Shown: one piece after another, positions 20,057 to 29,751 of the stretch
Numbering within the stretch: position 1 is the stretch's first letter
Layout of the letters: each line of letters opens with the position of its first letter
Assembly: GCA_024277935.1 (NCBI GenBank)
Contig: JAJRUF010000133.1
Coordinates: 1 to 64,000 of the forward strand
Length of the DNA stretch: 64,000 nt
Source of the DNA: Gammaproteobacteria bacterium
Lineage (GTDB): Bacteria > Pseudomonadota > Gammaproteobacteria > Methylococcales > Methylomonadaceae
Direction: 5' to 3'
Translations under genes and position numbers: made by a program
Notes under the pieces: model-generated
Seen by the model: only the letters and a program-made list of their open reading frames with translations
Database searches by the model: none
What the model was told of the DNA's origin: nothing

Positions 20057-21565
20057 TCATTTCAATATTGCCCAAAGCTGAGATTGTTTCTCTACTGCCA
20101 AAACCTTTTGTGTTGCTTGCACCCCTGAAACACTAACGCCATAAACACCTCCACCGGGCGATGCCCAATGTCCGGCAAAGTAAAGCCCTTGAATGGGTGT
20201 TTGATTTTGTATTCGTGCGGGTCCTACTTGTGCGGGTGTTACATCCCAGCCGTAAGCTGAGCCTTGATGATTTTGCGTATAACGTTGCATAGTATCAGGA
20301 GAGCCCCCTTCTATATATAACAGATGGTTTTTTAAACCTGGAATTAATTTTTCTGCAATATCCAACATTGTCTGCATAATAATAGGTTTTTGTTGTTTCC
20401 ATTGTTCAGTAGCTTGATAAGGTAACAATGTGGTTAACATCATCACATGCTCGCCTGATGGTGCCAACTCGGGATCAACCAAAGAGGGAACTGTTAAACT
20501 TATCCAACTAATATCCCCCCCCTGAGTTCTGGAGTAATTTTTATCATGGTCATAGTCTTGGTAACAAAATGATTCATGCGCTATACCCATTGCTTTTATA
20601 TCTATATTTGTTGCAATATACACCACAAAAATTGATAAGGAATGTTGCATTTTTTTTGCACGCTGTAAATAACGTGGAGGAAAATATTGCTCACCTACCA
20701 TGTTATAAACTGTTTGTTTAAAGTCTGCGTTTGAAATCACTGTGTTGGTATTAAATTGTTGACCTTTAACCATGACACCGACTACTCGCCCATCCTCTAT
20801 AATGATTTTATCGACCTTAGAGCGGTATCTAATCTCTCCCTTATAATCTTCTAACCCTTTAACTAAGGTATTCGCTAATTGCTGAAACCCGCCTTTACAA
20901 TAATAAGAGCCATCCACCATATAACCCATTAACATAGTACTCCAGTAAACAAAGGAAACTTGAGAGGGGGGTAATCCTAAGTAAGGCCAATGGGTAGAAA
21001 ATACGGCAAGTAATTTTGGATCAGTTATAAATTTTGTAGCGACTTCAGCCAATGTAGATTTTCTATATTTGTATAAAGCGGGCATTAATTGTTGAACAGC
21101 ATTGTAATCAGCTTCTGTCATCATCTCCTCAGCTAAAGCAATTTCTTCTGCTAGCTGTAAACAAAGTTCTGTTAGGCTCTTTATTCCTTCTGCTTCTTTG
21201 GGAAATTGTTTAGATAATAGTGTAATAAAATCATTTATATTTTGTGGCAGACTCAGTTTTAAGCCTGGGTAATGAGCATCACTAAAAGGGTTAATATTAA
21301 TAAACTCAATATCATCTAAAACACCTATAGCCTGTAGTGTTTTATAAATAACTTGACCACCATTATAGCCACCTGGCCCACAGCCACTAATCAAATGTAC
21401 ACCTGAATCAAAGTGGTATTTTTTGCGTTTAAAGCCATGCGCATAGCCACCAGGTCTATCATGTGCTTCCAAAACCAACAAGGACTTACCTGCTTTGGCT
21501 AATAATGCGGCTGATGTAAGCCCACCAATCCCACTACCAATAACAATAACATCGTATTGCCTCAC
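20057..21565 (-). CDS. CrtI/CRTISO-like FAD-dependent oxidoreductase
   Basis: DVIVIGSGIGGLTSAALLAKAGKSLLVLEAHDRPGGYAHGF; C-terminal GLYFAGHWASPGGGVYGVSVSGVQATQ; probable GTG start overlapping upstream stop (GTGA). Confidence 0.85.
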   Translation of the reverse strand: MRQYDVIVIGSGIGGLTSAALLAKAGKSLLVLEAHDRPGGYAHGFKRKKYHFDSGVHLISGCGPGGYNGGQVIYKTLQAIGVLDDIEFININPFSDAHYPGLKLSLPQNINDFITLLSKQFPKEAEGIKSLTELCLQLAEEIALAEEMMTEADYNAVQQLMPALYKYRKSTLAEVATKFITDPKLLAVFSTHWPYLGLPPSQVSFVYWSTMLMGYMVDGSYYCKGGFQQLANTLVKGLEDYKGEIRYRSKVDKIIIEDGRVVGVMVKGQQFNTNTVISNADFKQTVYNMVGEQYFPPRYLQRAKKMQHSLSIFVVYIATNIDIKAMGIAHESFCYQDYDHDKNYSRTQGGDISWISLTVPSLVDPELAPSGEHVMMLTTLLPYQATEQWKQQKPIIMQTMLDIAEKLIPGLKNHLLYIEGGSPDTMQRYTQNHQGSAYGWDVTPAQVGPARIQNQTPIQGLYFAGHWASPGGGVYGVSVSGVQATQKVLAVEKQSQLWAILK

Positions 21566-21984
21566 GGTTTTTCTAGCCCTAATTTTTCCCATAAAATAAC
21601 AGGAGATTCGTAACACATTTCTTCAGTCGCCATATCAACGGCAACTTGACAGGTATAGCCTCGGGTTAATCGGGTGCCTGATACTTTATCAACGATTTTA
21701 TAATTAATTTTTAAACGGTTTTCCCATTCACTCATCTCGGCATAAACCATAATTTTCTGCCCAAATTTCGCAGGTCTTGCATAACGAATACGAATATCAA
21801 TAACAGGCCAAGTGTAGCCGGAATCTCGCATTTGCATATAGTTATAATTAATTTTATCCAGCAATACGCAACGCGCCACTTCAAAATATTTTACATAATG
21901 GCCATGCCAAACAATTTCCATTAAATCGACATCAAAAAATGGCACTTCAATTTCAACTTCACAGGCTGCAATAGCTTCACTCAT
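21562..21984 (-). CDS. Acyl-CoA thioesterase (4HBT/hotdog, APE-cluster type)
   Basis: PFFDVDLMEIVWHGHYVKYFEVARCVLLD. Confidence 0.88.
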   Translation of the reverse strand: MSEAIAACEVEIEVPFFDVDLMEIVWHGHYVKYFEVARCVLLDKINYNYMQMRDSGYTWPVIDIRIRYARPAKFGQKIMVYAEMSEWENRLKINYKIVDKVSGTRLTRGYTCQVAVDMATEEMCYESPVILWEKLGLEKP

Positions 21985-23506
21985 AAAGACTCCAGTGTCT
22001 TTCTCGAATTAATTGCAAAACCAACCTTAACTCCTGCTCCATAGCTCTATCCGTTATTAAAGGCTCAACTTTTTCCCTTATTTGAGTGACTGTTATTTGT
22101 AAATCAGGGCTTAATAATTGTTGCTTAGCTCTCAGCTCCACACCTTGAACAACAGCCAATAACAGAGCGGATGCAACCTGTTCTGTTAATTCTAGAACTC
22201 TAATACAATCTCTTGCAGCAATAGTCCCCATACTGACTTTATCTTGGTTATGACACTCGGTTGAGCGTGAAAAAACACTGGCTGGCATAGTGTTTTTTAA
22301 AGCTTCTGCTGTCCAGGCTGATACCGCTATTTGTACGGCCTTAAAGCCATGATTTAGCATTGCCTGCTCTGCCTGTGCTCCTGATAGGTTAGCCGGCAAG
22401 CCATGATTAAACTTAGGATCCATCAATTGTGCCATTTGCCTATCCATCAGGTCAGCTAAATTTGCAATCACTATTTTCATGCTATCCATAGCAAAAGCAA
22501 TATGCCCTCCATAAAAGTGCCCCCCATGCAAAACATGTTCACCTTCTGCATCAATGATTGGATTATCATTAGCACTGTTTAATTCATTCTCAATAAATTG
22601 CTTACACCAAGGTAGAGTATCTTCTAGCACGCCAATAATATGAGGTGCACAGCGTAACGAATACCGGTCTTGTAACCGGCTATCATTACGAGGGGCTGCG
22701 GCTGATAATTGCAAATCAAGCCGTATTCTCTGGGCTACTTTTATCTGTCCATTATGTGGTTTAACTGAAAATAATTTCTGATCAAAATGGTAGGCATTTC
22801 CCTTGAGAGCAACCGAGGCTAAACTGCTAATACGAGTACATAACTGAGATAAATACGCCGCCCGTTGATAAGCTAAACAAGCAACGGCGGTCATGACCGC
22901 CGTACCATTCATAATCGCTAAACCTTCTTTAGGTTTTAACACCAAAGGACTTATCTGTAATTGCTTAAAAACATCGGCAGTTGCCTGGACTTTTCCCTGA
23001 TAAAGCACCTCTCTTTCACCCGCCAAGACCGCAGCTAAATAAGATAAGGGGGTTAAATCGCCACTGGCTCCAACTGAACCCTCTTCTGGGATTAATGGCA
23101 AAATATCTTGCTGTATTAATCCTGTTATTTGTTGTAATAATAAATAACGTACTCCAGAAAAACCTTGTGCCAGGCTATTTAACCGCACCAGCATAATCGC
23201 GCGTGTTTGTTCGCTAGCAAAATGTTTGCCTAAGCCACACCCATGAAAAGTATAAAGGTGTTTAGGTAGTTCTGCTACATTTTGCAATGGAATGGAGACA
23301 GTGCAAGAGTCACCATAACCTGTCGTTACGCCATAGACACAGCCCTCTTCTTGAAGGAGTGTATCTATAAAGTGAGCACCCTTATCAATTCTCCTTATAA
23401 ACGTTGTTTCATTACTTAAAGCAAGTGTTTGCTTTTGTTCGGCAACGGCACAAATATCTTCAATACTCAATAGTTGACCATCAACTATTACTGTCTGTTT
23501 ACTCAT
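21977..23506 (-). CDS. HAL/PAL/TAL-type aromatic amino acid ammonia lyase
   Basis: GSVGASGDLTPLSYLAAVLAGE (ASG MIO triad); YGVTTGYGDS; QDRYSLRCAPHIIGV. Confidence 0.93.
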   Translation of the reverse strand: MSKQTVIVDGQLLSIEDICAVAEQKQTLALSNETTFIRRIDKGAHFIDTLLQEEGCVYGVTTGYGDSCTVSIPLQNVAELPKHLYTFHGCGLGKHFASEQTRAIMLVRLNSLAQGFSGVRYLLLQQITGLIQQDILPLIPEEGSVGASGDLTPLSYLAAVLAGEREVLYQGKVQATADVFKQLQISPLVLKPKEGLAIMNGTAVMTAVACLAYQRAAYLSQLCTRISSLASVALKGNAYHFDQKLFSVKPHNGQIKVAQRIRLDLQLSAAAPRNDSRLQDRYSLRCAPHIIGVLEDTLPWCKQFIENELNSANDNPIIDAEGEHVLHGGHFYGGHIAFAMDSMKIVIANLADLMDRQMAQLMDPKFNHGLPANLSGAQAEQAMLNHGFKAVQIAVSAWTAEALKNTMPASVFSRSTECHNQDKVSMGTIAARDCIRVLELTEQVASALLLAVVQGVELRAKQQLLSPDLQITVTQIREKVEPLITDRAMEQELRLVLQLIRERHWSLYE

Positions 23507-24422
23507 CGTTTAGTTGCCAAAAATCATAAAAATTAAACCATTGTAAAGGTGCTTTGACACAATAATATTGTAGTCTTTCTGCATATTTTTCAATGCATTG
23601 CTGTATTGTGGCTGTTCGTTGTTTTCTTGGAATATTAAAACCATCACTAAAATGATCAAAATAAACAACCTGCTTACTCTGTTCTTTTAAGCAAAATAAA
23701 GTGAACACAGGGCATTTTAACAGTAATGCCAAAATAAAAGGGCCTTGTGGAAATAATGCTGGATGTCCTAAAAAATCAGCTTGAGCAACACGACCTTTAG
23801 TCCCAACAGGCGTTCGGTCAGCTGCAACAATAACTAACTCCCCGGCTGTTATTTTTTCATCTAATAGCATGGCTGTTGAAGCATTAACGCTAGTCACCTG
23901 AATTAAATTGACAGTTTCAGCACCGGCATATTTATTTAATACCTTATTAAATTTCTCAGTATGTTGAGTATGTACTAAGACATTGATAGTAATATTTTTG
24001 CGTAGTTTAGCAATCACTCTACAAACTTCTAAATTTCCTAAATGCGAACCTAAAAGAAATACGCCCTGCCCTGCTTCCAGGTGTTTTATAACGGACTCAC
24101 GCCCATGCGTTTCAACCTCATCCAACGTTAAACTACCACTCCAGGCTGCTAATTTATCAATTAAAGCATTGGCAAAACTAATAAAGTGGTGATAACTTCC
24201 AGCCCTTCCTGTTTTAATATCTAAATGCTGGTTAAAATTAGAAACTCTTGCTAAATATTGTTGGCTAGCCTCTCGACCTTTAGTATTTATCAGCCAATAA
24301 TAGCTTACAACGGGATAAAGAAACACCTGTAAAACTCTACGACCAAAAATCAAGTATATTTTTAACAGCAACCCCATACCCCAGACAATGCCATCCTCTT
24401 CAATTTTTGACCAATGACTCAC
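23499..24422 (-). CDS. LpxL-like acyltransferase (APE-cluster type)
   Basis: GVFLLGSHLGNLEVCR; AADRTPVGTKGRVAQADFLGHPALFPQGPFILALLLKCPVFTLF. Confidence 0.85.
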   Translation of the reverse strand: MSHWSKIEEDGIVWGMGLLLKIYLIFGRRVLQVFLYPVVSYYWLINTKGREASQQYLARVSNFNQHLDIKTGRAGSYHHFISFANALIDKLAAWSGSLTLDEVETHGRESVIKHLEAGQGVFLLGSHLGNLEVCRVIAKLRKNITINVLVHTQHTEKFNKVLNKYAGAETVNLIQVTSVNASTAMLLDEKITAGELVIVAADRTPVGTKGRVAQADFLGHPALFPQGPFILALLLKCPVFTLFCLKEQSKQVVYFDHFSDGFNIPRKQRTATIQQCIEKYAERLQYYCVKAPLQWFNFYDFWQLNDE

Positions 24423-25153
24423 TTTAGTTTCCTTATTAGCAATAATGGCGATCGCATTAACATGCCAAAAAATAATTGGCTATGTTTTTTAGTAATTAAA
24501 ATATTATCTTGTAACATTTTAAAGTGTGAGACCCCATCTATAGGATATTGTACTGCCGTTGGAATATTAACGACATCCAACCCTTGCCAATACAGGCGTA
24601 CAACTATCTCCACATCAAAATTCATCGCTTGCCCTAACCTTGTCTTTTTTAATAACTCATTAACGGCAGGCAAAGGATAACAGCGATAACCACAAAGCCC
24701 ATCTTTAATAGCAAAAGAAAGGGTATGAATCCAAATCCAAAAGTTAGTAATTTTTCGCCCATATAATCTTTTTTTAGGGACAGATTGATCAAAAACAGGT
24801 TGCCCTAAAATTAACCGCTCAGGATATTGCTCACTTGCAGCAATAAACCGCTCTATATCCTTTACCTGATGCTGGCCATCTGCATCAATTTGAATAGCAT
24901 GGCTATACCCTTGCTTAAAGGCTAAATTAAATCCATCAATAACTGCTGCACCTTTACCGCCATTTTCTTTTCTTTCTAGCAAGCTTAACCATTGACTTTC
25001 TTGCTCCGCAATTTGTTGTAATACAGCCGAACACTCTGGCGAACTGCCATCATTGACTAGAAAGCAATATAGACCTTTAAGTTTAAGCTGTTCAACCACT
25101 CTAGTAATAGCATGATGATGGTTGTAAACGGGGATAATAACGCAAATTTTCAC
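24419..25153 (-). CDS. Family 2 glycosyltransferase
   Basis: VIIPVYNHHHAITRVVEQL, LVNDGSSPE, GYSHAIQIDADGQHQ. Confidence 0.9.
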   Translation of the reverse strand: MKICVIIPVYNHHHAITRVVEQLKLKGLYCFLVNDGSSPECSAVLQQIAEQESQWLSLLERKENGGKGAAVIDGFNLAFKQGYSHAIQIDADGQHQVKDIERFIAASEQYPERLILGQPVFDQSVPKKRLYGRKITNFWIWIHTLSFAIKDGLCGYRCYPLPAVNELLKKTRLGQAMNFDVEIVVRLYWQGLDVVNIPTAVQYPIDGVSHFKMLQDNILITKKHSQLFFGMLMRSPLLLIRKLK

Positions 25154-26853
25154 GGACTTTCTCCATAGACCATTCGGCCAGAACTGTGTGAATATGAGCC
25201 TGAGGTTATTTCAAAATATAACTTTCCAGTCTCAGCTTTCCAGCTTAAATGAATGTCGACAAGCATATTTGGCTCAATAATTTTTTTGAATTTAACCACT
25301 TCCATACGCAAAAAAGGAAGGCTAATATTAAAAAACATTTTAGCCAGTTGTTCAGCCCAAGCTAACTGAGTAACACCAGGAAGTATAGGCTGTTCAGGAA
25401 AATGACCGTCAAAATACAGTAAACCAGGCGAAACGCGACATTGTAATACAATATTTTGATCTTGATAATTGCAAGATAGAATTTGAGGGGAATAAAATGG
25501 ATCTAATGACAATAATTGAATCAGTAATTGTTGATTTATTTTACCTTGAGATGTTAATGGTAAAGTATTTATAAATAACCATTTTTTAGGTAAAACAACC
25601 GTCTCAAAGCGGCTCATTAATTGTTTTCTTAGCTGCCTAATAAAATTAGTCCGTCCCTGTTGTTGCAGAAACGCTTCACCCTTGAGTGTTAATACTAAAA
25701 CGACTGCAACTTTATCTCTTTTAGCTACTATTAATAAGCTATAGCATTGCTCTATCCACTTTACAGCTGTTAATGCAGACTCAAGTTCATCCAAGGATAA
25801 GCGTTTTTCTTCAATTTTCACAATCCGATCTAGCCGCCCTAATAATTCAAACTGCTTATTTTTTAATAATTTAAGCTTATCATCCATCTTATATGGTTTT
25901 TCCCCTGCTAAATAAGCTGAAGATAAATAATGGTCGCCTAATTGATCTATTGAAATATCAATACCATCAAATGTTGTCCATAAAGCATTTTCAATACTTT
26001 GTCGCCAGGCCATCCCACCCGTTTCAGAGCTGCCATATATTTCTAACACTTTATGCTGGCTGTTTAGATAGATTTGTTCTGCAGTTACTATAGGTAGAAC
26101 ACCGCCTGAACTAAACAGTGCTTTAAGCTGGCTTAACTGCCTCCAAGGCGTTAGCTCATCTAGTCGTTTTAACTGAGCAGGGCTTGCAACCCAATAAGCT
26201 GAAATATTATCAGCTACTTTTAATAAAGGCTCAGGGCTAAGAAACATTTCGCTATAAAAACATCGTCCCACCACTAATGGCCATAAAACACGAAATAATA
26301 AGCCGTAGATATGTTGATGGCTTACCGTCGCTAATACTTGGGCATTACCTAATAACTCTCCCCAACAACTTTCCAACAGATCTATTTCAGTTTGTAATTG
26401 CTGTAATGTTTTATGGATTGTTTTTGCCTGACCCGTTGATCCTGAGGTAAAAATAGTAAACCCAGCCTTATTTAAATCTAATGGTTTTAATTTAAATTCA
26501 TCTACCTTATTTGACTCTATAACTGTTTCAGAACCATTCCAGTCACCCAGTAATACACAACCTTGTAAAGTTAATTGTTTTGCAATTTCCGGTTTATTAT
26601 TAGCCGCAATCCAGACCTTTTTATCACAATGCAACAAGGCAAATAAACTTACGCAGAAGGGGTAAGCCTGTTCATAATAAAGAGCAAATGTATGTTGTTT
26701 TAATTGACAAAAACTAGCCGCTAATTGTTGTACATCGGCATAAAATCGAGCCTGACTAATATAGTCTCCTTGATAAAAAGCGACTTTGTTTTTTGTATTC
26801 GGATATCGTGTTTTTTCAAAAAGCAGAGCTAAATTCTTTTGCTTGGGAATCAT
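25150..26853 (-). CDS. AMP-binding acyl/aryl-CoA ligase with C-terminal hotdog dehydratase domain
   Basis: FTIFTSGSTGQAKTIHKTLQQL; LEIYGSSETGGMAWRQ; GRLDRIVKIEEKRLSL; C-terminal LLYFDGHFPEQPILPGVTQLAWAEQLA. Confidence 0.9.
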   Translation of the reverse strand: MIPKQKNLALLFEKTRYPNTKNKVAFYQGDYISQARFYADVQQLAASFCQLKQHTFALYYEQAYPFCVSLFALLHCDKKVWIAANNKPEIAKQLTLQGCVLLGDWNGSETVIESNKVDEFKLKPLDLNKAGFTIFTSGSTGQAKTIHKTLQQLQTEIDLLESCWGELLGNAQVLATVSHQHIYGLLFRVLWPLVVGRCFYSEMFLSPEPLLKVADNISAYWVASPAQLKRLDELTPWRQLSQLKALFSSGGVLPIVTAEQIYLNSQHKVLEIYGSSETGGMAWRQSIENALWTTFDGIDISIDQLGDHYLSSAYLAGEKPYKMDDKLKLLKNKQFELLGRLDRIVKIEEKRLSLDELESALTAVKWIEQCYSLLIVAKRDKVAVVLVLTLKGEAFLQQQGRTNFIRQLRKQLMSRFETVVLPKKWLFINTLPLTSQGKINQQLLIQLLSLDPFYSPQILSCNYQDQNIVLQCRVSPGLLYFDGHFPEQPILPGVTQLAWAEQLAKMFFNISLPFLRMEVVKFKKIIEPNMLVDIHLSWKAETGKLYFEITSGSYSHSSGRMVYGESP

Positions 26854-26886
26854 ATTTCAGCAAATTACAGTTAATAATTATAATGG

Positions 26887-26954
26887 GTAGGATGTGCTGA
26901 GGAACGAAGCGCATCTTTTGCAATTGATGCGCTTCGTTCCTCAGCACATCCTAC
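26887..26954. repeat. Perfect 29-bp inverted repeat, family A
   Basis: GTAGGATGTGCTGAGGAACGAAGCGCATC-N10-GATGCGCTTCGTTCCTCAGCACATCCTAC. Confidence 0.9.
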
Positions 26955-26965
26955 ATCAACTTACT

Positions 26966-27214
26966 TCACTTATTGCTTATTTTATAAACAGCTTCAACTA
27001 CATCATTAATTGTTCGGGCATTTTTAAAATCTTCAGGCCTTACCGCTTTACCCGTTATCTCTTTCAGCTTTACAATCATATCTACCGCATCAATACTGTC
27101 AAAATCTAATTCTTCACTTAATCGAGCTTCCAGAGTTACCAGTTCGGGCTCAATTTCAAACATTTCCAGCATAATGTCTTTTATAAGTAGCAAAATATCT
27201 TCACGACTGGTCAT
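26966..27214 (-). CDS. Acyl carrier protein
   Basis: LSEELDFDSIDAVDMIVKLKE. Confidence 0.9.
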   Translation of the reverse strand: MTSREDILLLIKDIMLEMFEIEPELVTLEARLSEELDFDSIDAVDMIVKLKEITGKAVRPEDFKNARTINDVVEAVYKISNK

Positions 27215-27477
27215 ACTTTCCTCATTTGTTCAGATTCAATAAATTGAGCCAAGGAAGCGACTGATGCAAAAATATTAACCACATCATCTTTGTCTTGATC
27301 AATCCGAACATCATATTTTTTCCTAATGGCTAAGCCTAATTCAAGCGCATCAATAGAGTCTAGCCCAAGCCCTTCATTAAACAATGCTTCTTCACTATTT
27401 ATATCTTCAATACTCAAATCTTCTAAATCTAAACAATCAATAATTAATTGTTTTAATTCATTTTCCATATTACTCAT
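27211..27477 (-). CDS. Acyl carrier protein
   Basis: FNEGLGLDSIDALELGLAI; start at MSNMENELKQL; 4-bp overlap with the next ACP. Confidence 0.88.
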   Translation of the reverse strand: MSNMENELKQLIIDCLDLEDLSIEDINSEEALFNEGLGLDSIDALELGLAIRKKYDVRIDQDKDDVVNIFASVASLAQFIESEQMRKV

Positions 27478-28237
27478 TGCACTCTCGTTGCTTTTCAAAA
27501 TAATTCTGTAAATAGCGATTAAACCGCCTAACGGCAATACTTGATGGCTGTATTGCAAGAAAATCATCCAACACAATATCTTCTATTTGTATAGACAAAT
27601 GGAATTTTTGTTCAGGTATTTGATACCATTTTTACACTTTAGTTAAAGTACTTGGGTCACAGCTTATGGTAACAAGGCTTACCAATGCTTTTGCTTGTAA
27701 TGCAATATGTGCAGCACTTCTTTGAAATTTATATTTTACCCCAGGTTCTGAGCGCGTACCTTCGGGGAAAATAATCATTGTTCCCCCTGCTTTTAAGCAA
27801 GCAACGCTGTCACTAATCATTTTTACAGAATCCCCATTACTAATATACCCTGCATTAACAACAGGGCCTTTGGTAAAAGGGTTATGCCACAACTTTTGTT
27901 TTACAATACAATTAGCCGCTGGAATTCTACTGATTAAAAAAACGATGTCAATTAAAGTCGGGTGATTAGCAATAATCAATTGGCCTGGTTTATTAAGCTT
28001 TTCCAAGCCTTTAACTTCATAAGTCATAATGCCAATTTTATGCATTAAACCGATAAAGATATAAAAACTATAATGTATCCACCATTGCGCTCTCAGTTCC
28101 CCCTGATGTTTATTTTTAGATACCCACCTCAATACAGGGAAAATAAAAACTCTTAAAAAAATACCCCCTAAACCAAAAACACTAAAACTTAAACCTGTCG
28201 CAAATAATCGCCAGTAATAGTTGAGTAGTTTGTTCAT
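27470..28237 (-). pseudogene. 1-acyl-glycerol-3-phosphate-type acyltransferase (APE cluster) with an in-frame TAA at 27632-27634
   Basis: LIIANHPTLIDIVFLISR, IIFPEGTRSEPG; after ...DPSTLTKV-TAA the same frame continues KWYQIPEQKFHLSIQIEDIVLDDFLAIQPSSIAVRRFNRYLQNYFEKQRECNE*, ending in an 8-bp overlap with the ACP start. Confidence 0.75.
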
Positions 28238-28327
28238 CTAAATGGAAGCAGATTTAATAATCGGCTAAGTTTAACACATTACAATTGTATTAAAGCTTAT
28301 TGATACAGTTTAAGGATCACGTACATC

Positions 28328-29020
28328 TTAAACTTGTTGTTTTTCCCAACACCAACTATGTCTTGGTGTGTGTAATAATAAACTGTCTTGCTGACTGGCT
28401 AAAAAATCAACCAATAGAGGTAACTGTACAGGCTGTTCCCCATCATCCCCGGTATTATTCTGATAACTAAAGCACATCGGTATACCTGCGCCTTTTTTAG
28501 AAACCGTTAATGCAACGGCACAACTTTCATTTACTGTTAACTGATAAGGTTTATCAGGATAAAAATCGACTAAAGGTTCATCATACAAAACAATTAAAAC
28601 TTGCTTTTCCCCTTCGTCAAGTAAGCCCATCGCTTCAATAAAAGCCGCAGCAATACCTTCTTCTCCTGGGGCAATCACTGTACTTTGAATCTTATTTTCA
28701 TACGCCATAGAAAATAACCCTGCGATGGCATTATGTACGGACAAACTAAAGGCTGTAGGTGATATTTCTTCACCTGCCTCAATCACTTCCATCATTTTAA
28801 ATGATTTAGCGAGTTCACCATGAGTAGAGCTAAAAACAGCAGGAATTTTTGAATGCTCTTCAAGACATGGAATTGCGGCACAAAAAACAATTCTGGCAAG
28901 TGGGCTTAAACGCCTTTTTAACATTTTAGGAATTGAAGATAGCAACTCAGCCTGAGAGGTAGCATCACTCGTTAAAGAAGGCCAAACATTCCATTTACCC
29001 AATATAAAGTTATGTTGCAT
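28328..29020 (-). CDS. Beta-ketoacyl synthase-like chain-length factor (APE cluster)
   Basis: RRLSPLARIVFCAAIPCLE, FSSTHGELAKSFKMMEVIEAGEEISPTAFSLSVHNAIAGLFSMA. Confidence 0.85.
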   Translation of the reverse strand: MQHNFILGKWNVWPSLTSDATSQAELLSSIPKMLKRRLSPLARIVFCAAIPCLEEHSKIPAVFSSTHGELAKSFKMMEVIEAGEEISPTAFSLSVHNAIAGLFSMAYENKIQSTVIAPGEEGIAAAFIEAMGLLDEGEKQVLIVLYDEPLVDFYPDKPYQLTVNESCAVALTVSKKGAGIPMCFSYQNNTGDDGEQPVQLPLLVDFLASQQDSLLLHTPRHSWCWEKQQV

Positions 29021-29236
29021 AGTGATATAAAAGAATTGATTTTTAATGATAGTAAATTAATAACAAAAATTTAGTTTTTAGCTCCCATTATAAAAGAAGG
29101 AAGTTGCACCAGCGAATTGATTGTAAACCAATGGGAAACAACCATTCAATAAATCTAAACAAAAAAATATTTATTTTATTTTTTTCTTAACTCAATTATA
29201 AAATAGCTAAGTTGTTCTTGAATAAAGAGTTATTTT

Positions 29237-29448
29237 TTATGCACAGCACCTGTGGATAACTTTGTGGATAAGCTCTCAATATCCCTCCCAAGCCCTTTGA
29301 ATCCAGCTAATGAATTAAATTGTCTCTTTTTTATACAAAATAAATTAAATTCTTTTATTTCAGCCAGTTACATTTGTCAACAGTCTGAACAATTAATTTT
29401 TTATGCTAAAAAATTGACAAATTAAATATTATATTTTTTTGTGCATAA
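29237..29448. promoter_or_regulatory. Cluster of consensus DnaA boxes in an AT-rich intergenic region
   Basis: TTATGCACA 29237-29245; TGTGGATAA 29251-29259 and 29263-29271; TGTGCATAA 29440-29448, all matching TTWTNCACA on one strand. Confidence 0.6.
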
Positions 29449-29582
29449 GTTTTTTAATATACCTTTCAAATCCCTACTTTTACGATGCTTTCAACTTTAT
29501 TATCACAAGGAGTGAGACTTAAGAGTGCCCAGGAAAATATGGATTTTGGTAAAATTCGCCTGTCTACTGGAATTTCCTACTT

Positions 29583-29742
29583 AGGGAGTTTGATGGAATA
29601 AAGTTACCTATATTGTGAAGAATTTTTGTTTCTGACCAAGCTATCTCAAGAGGCGCATAGCAGGCTACGCAACGATTGAGATCGTTTGGTCAGGAGCAAA
29701 AAGGCAAGCAAGATGGATAACTTTATTTCTTCAGACTCCCTT
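29583..29742. mobile_element. MITE-like element, family D (variant termini)
   Basis: AGGGAGTTTGATGGAATAAAGTTACC...GATAACTTTATTTCTTCAGACTCCCT; core AGGCGCATAGCAGGCTACGCAACGA shared with copies at 4.3 and 45.2 kb. Confidence 0.7.
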
Positions 29743-29751
29743 TTACACCTT

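Noticed and set aside
29237-29448. Calling this region oriC
   Set aside because: DnaA boxes are present but no dnaA/dnaN/gidA neighbours, no coding-strand switch, and skew cannot be computed here.
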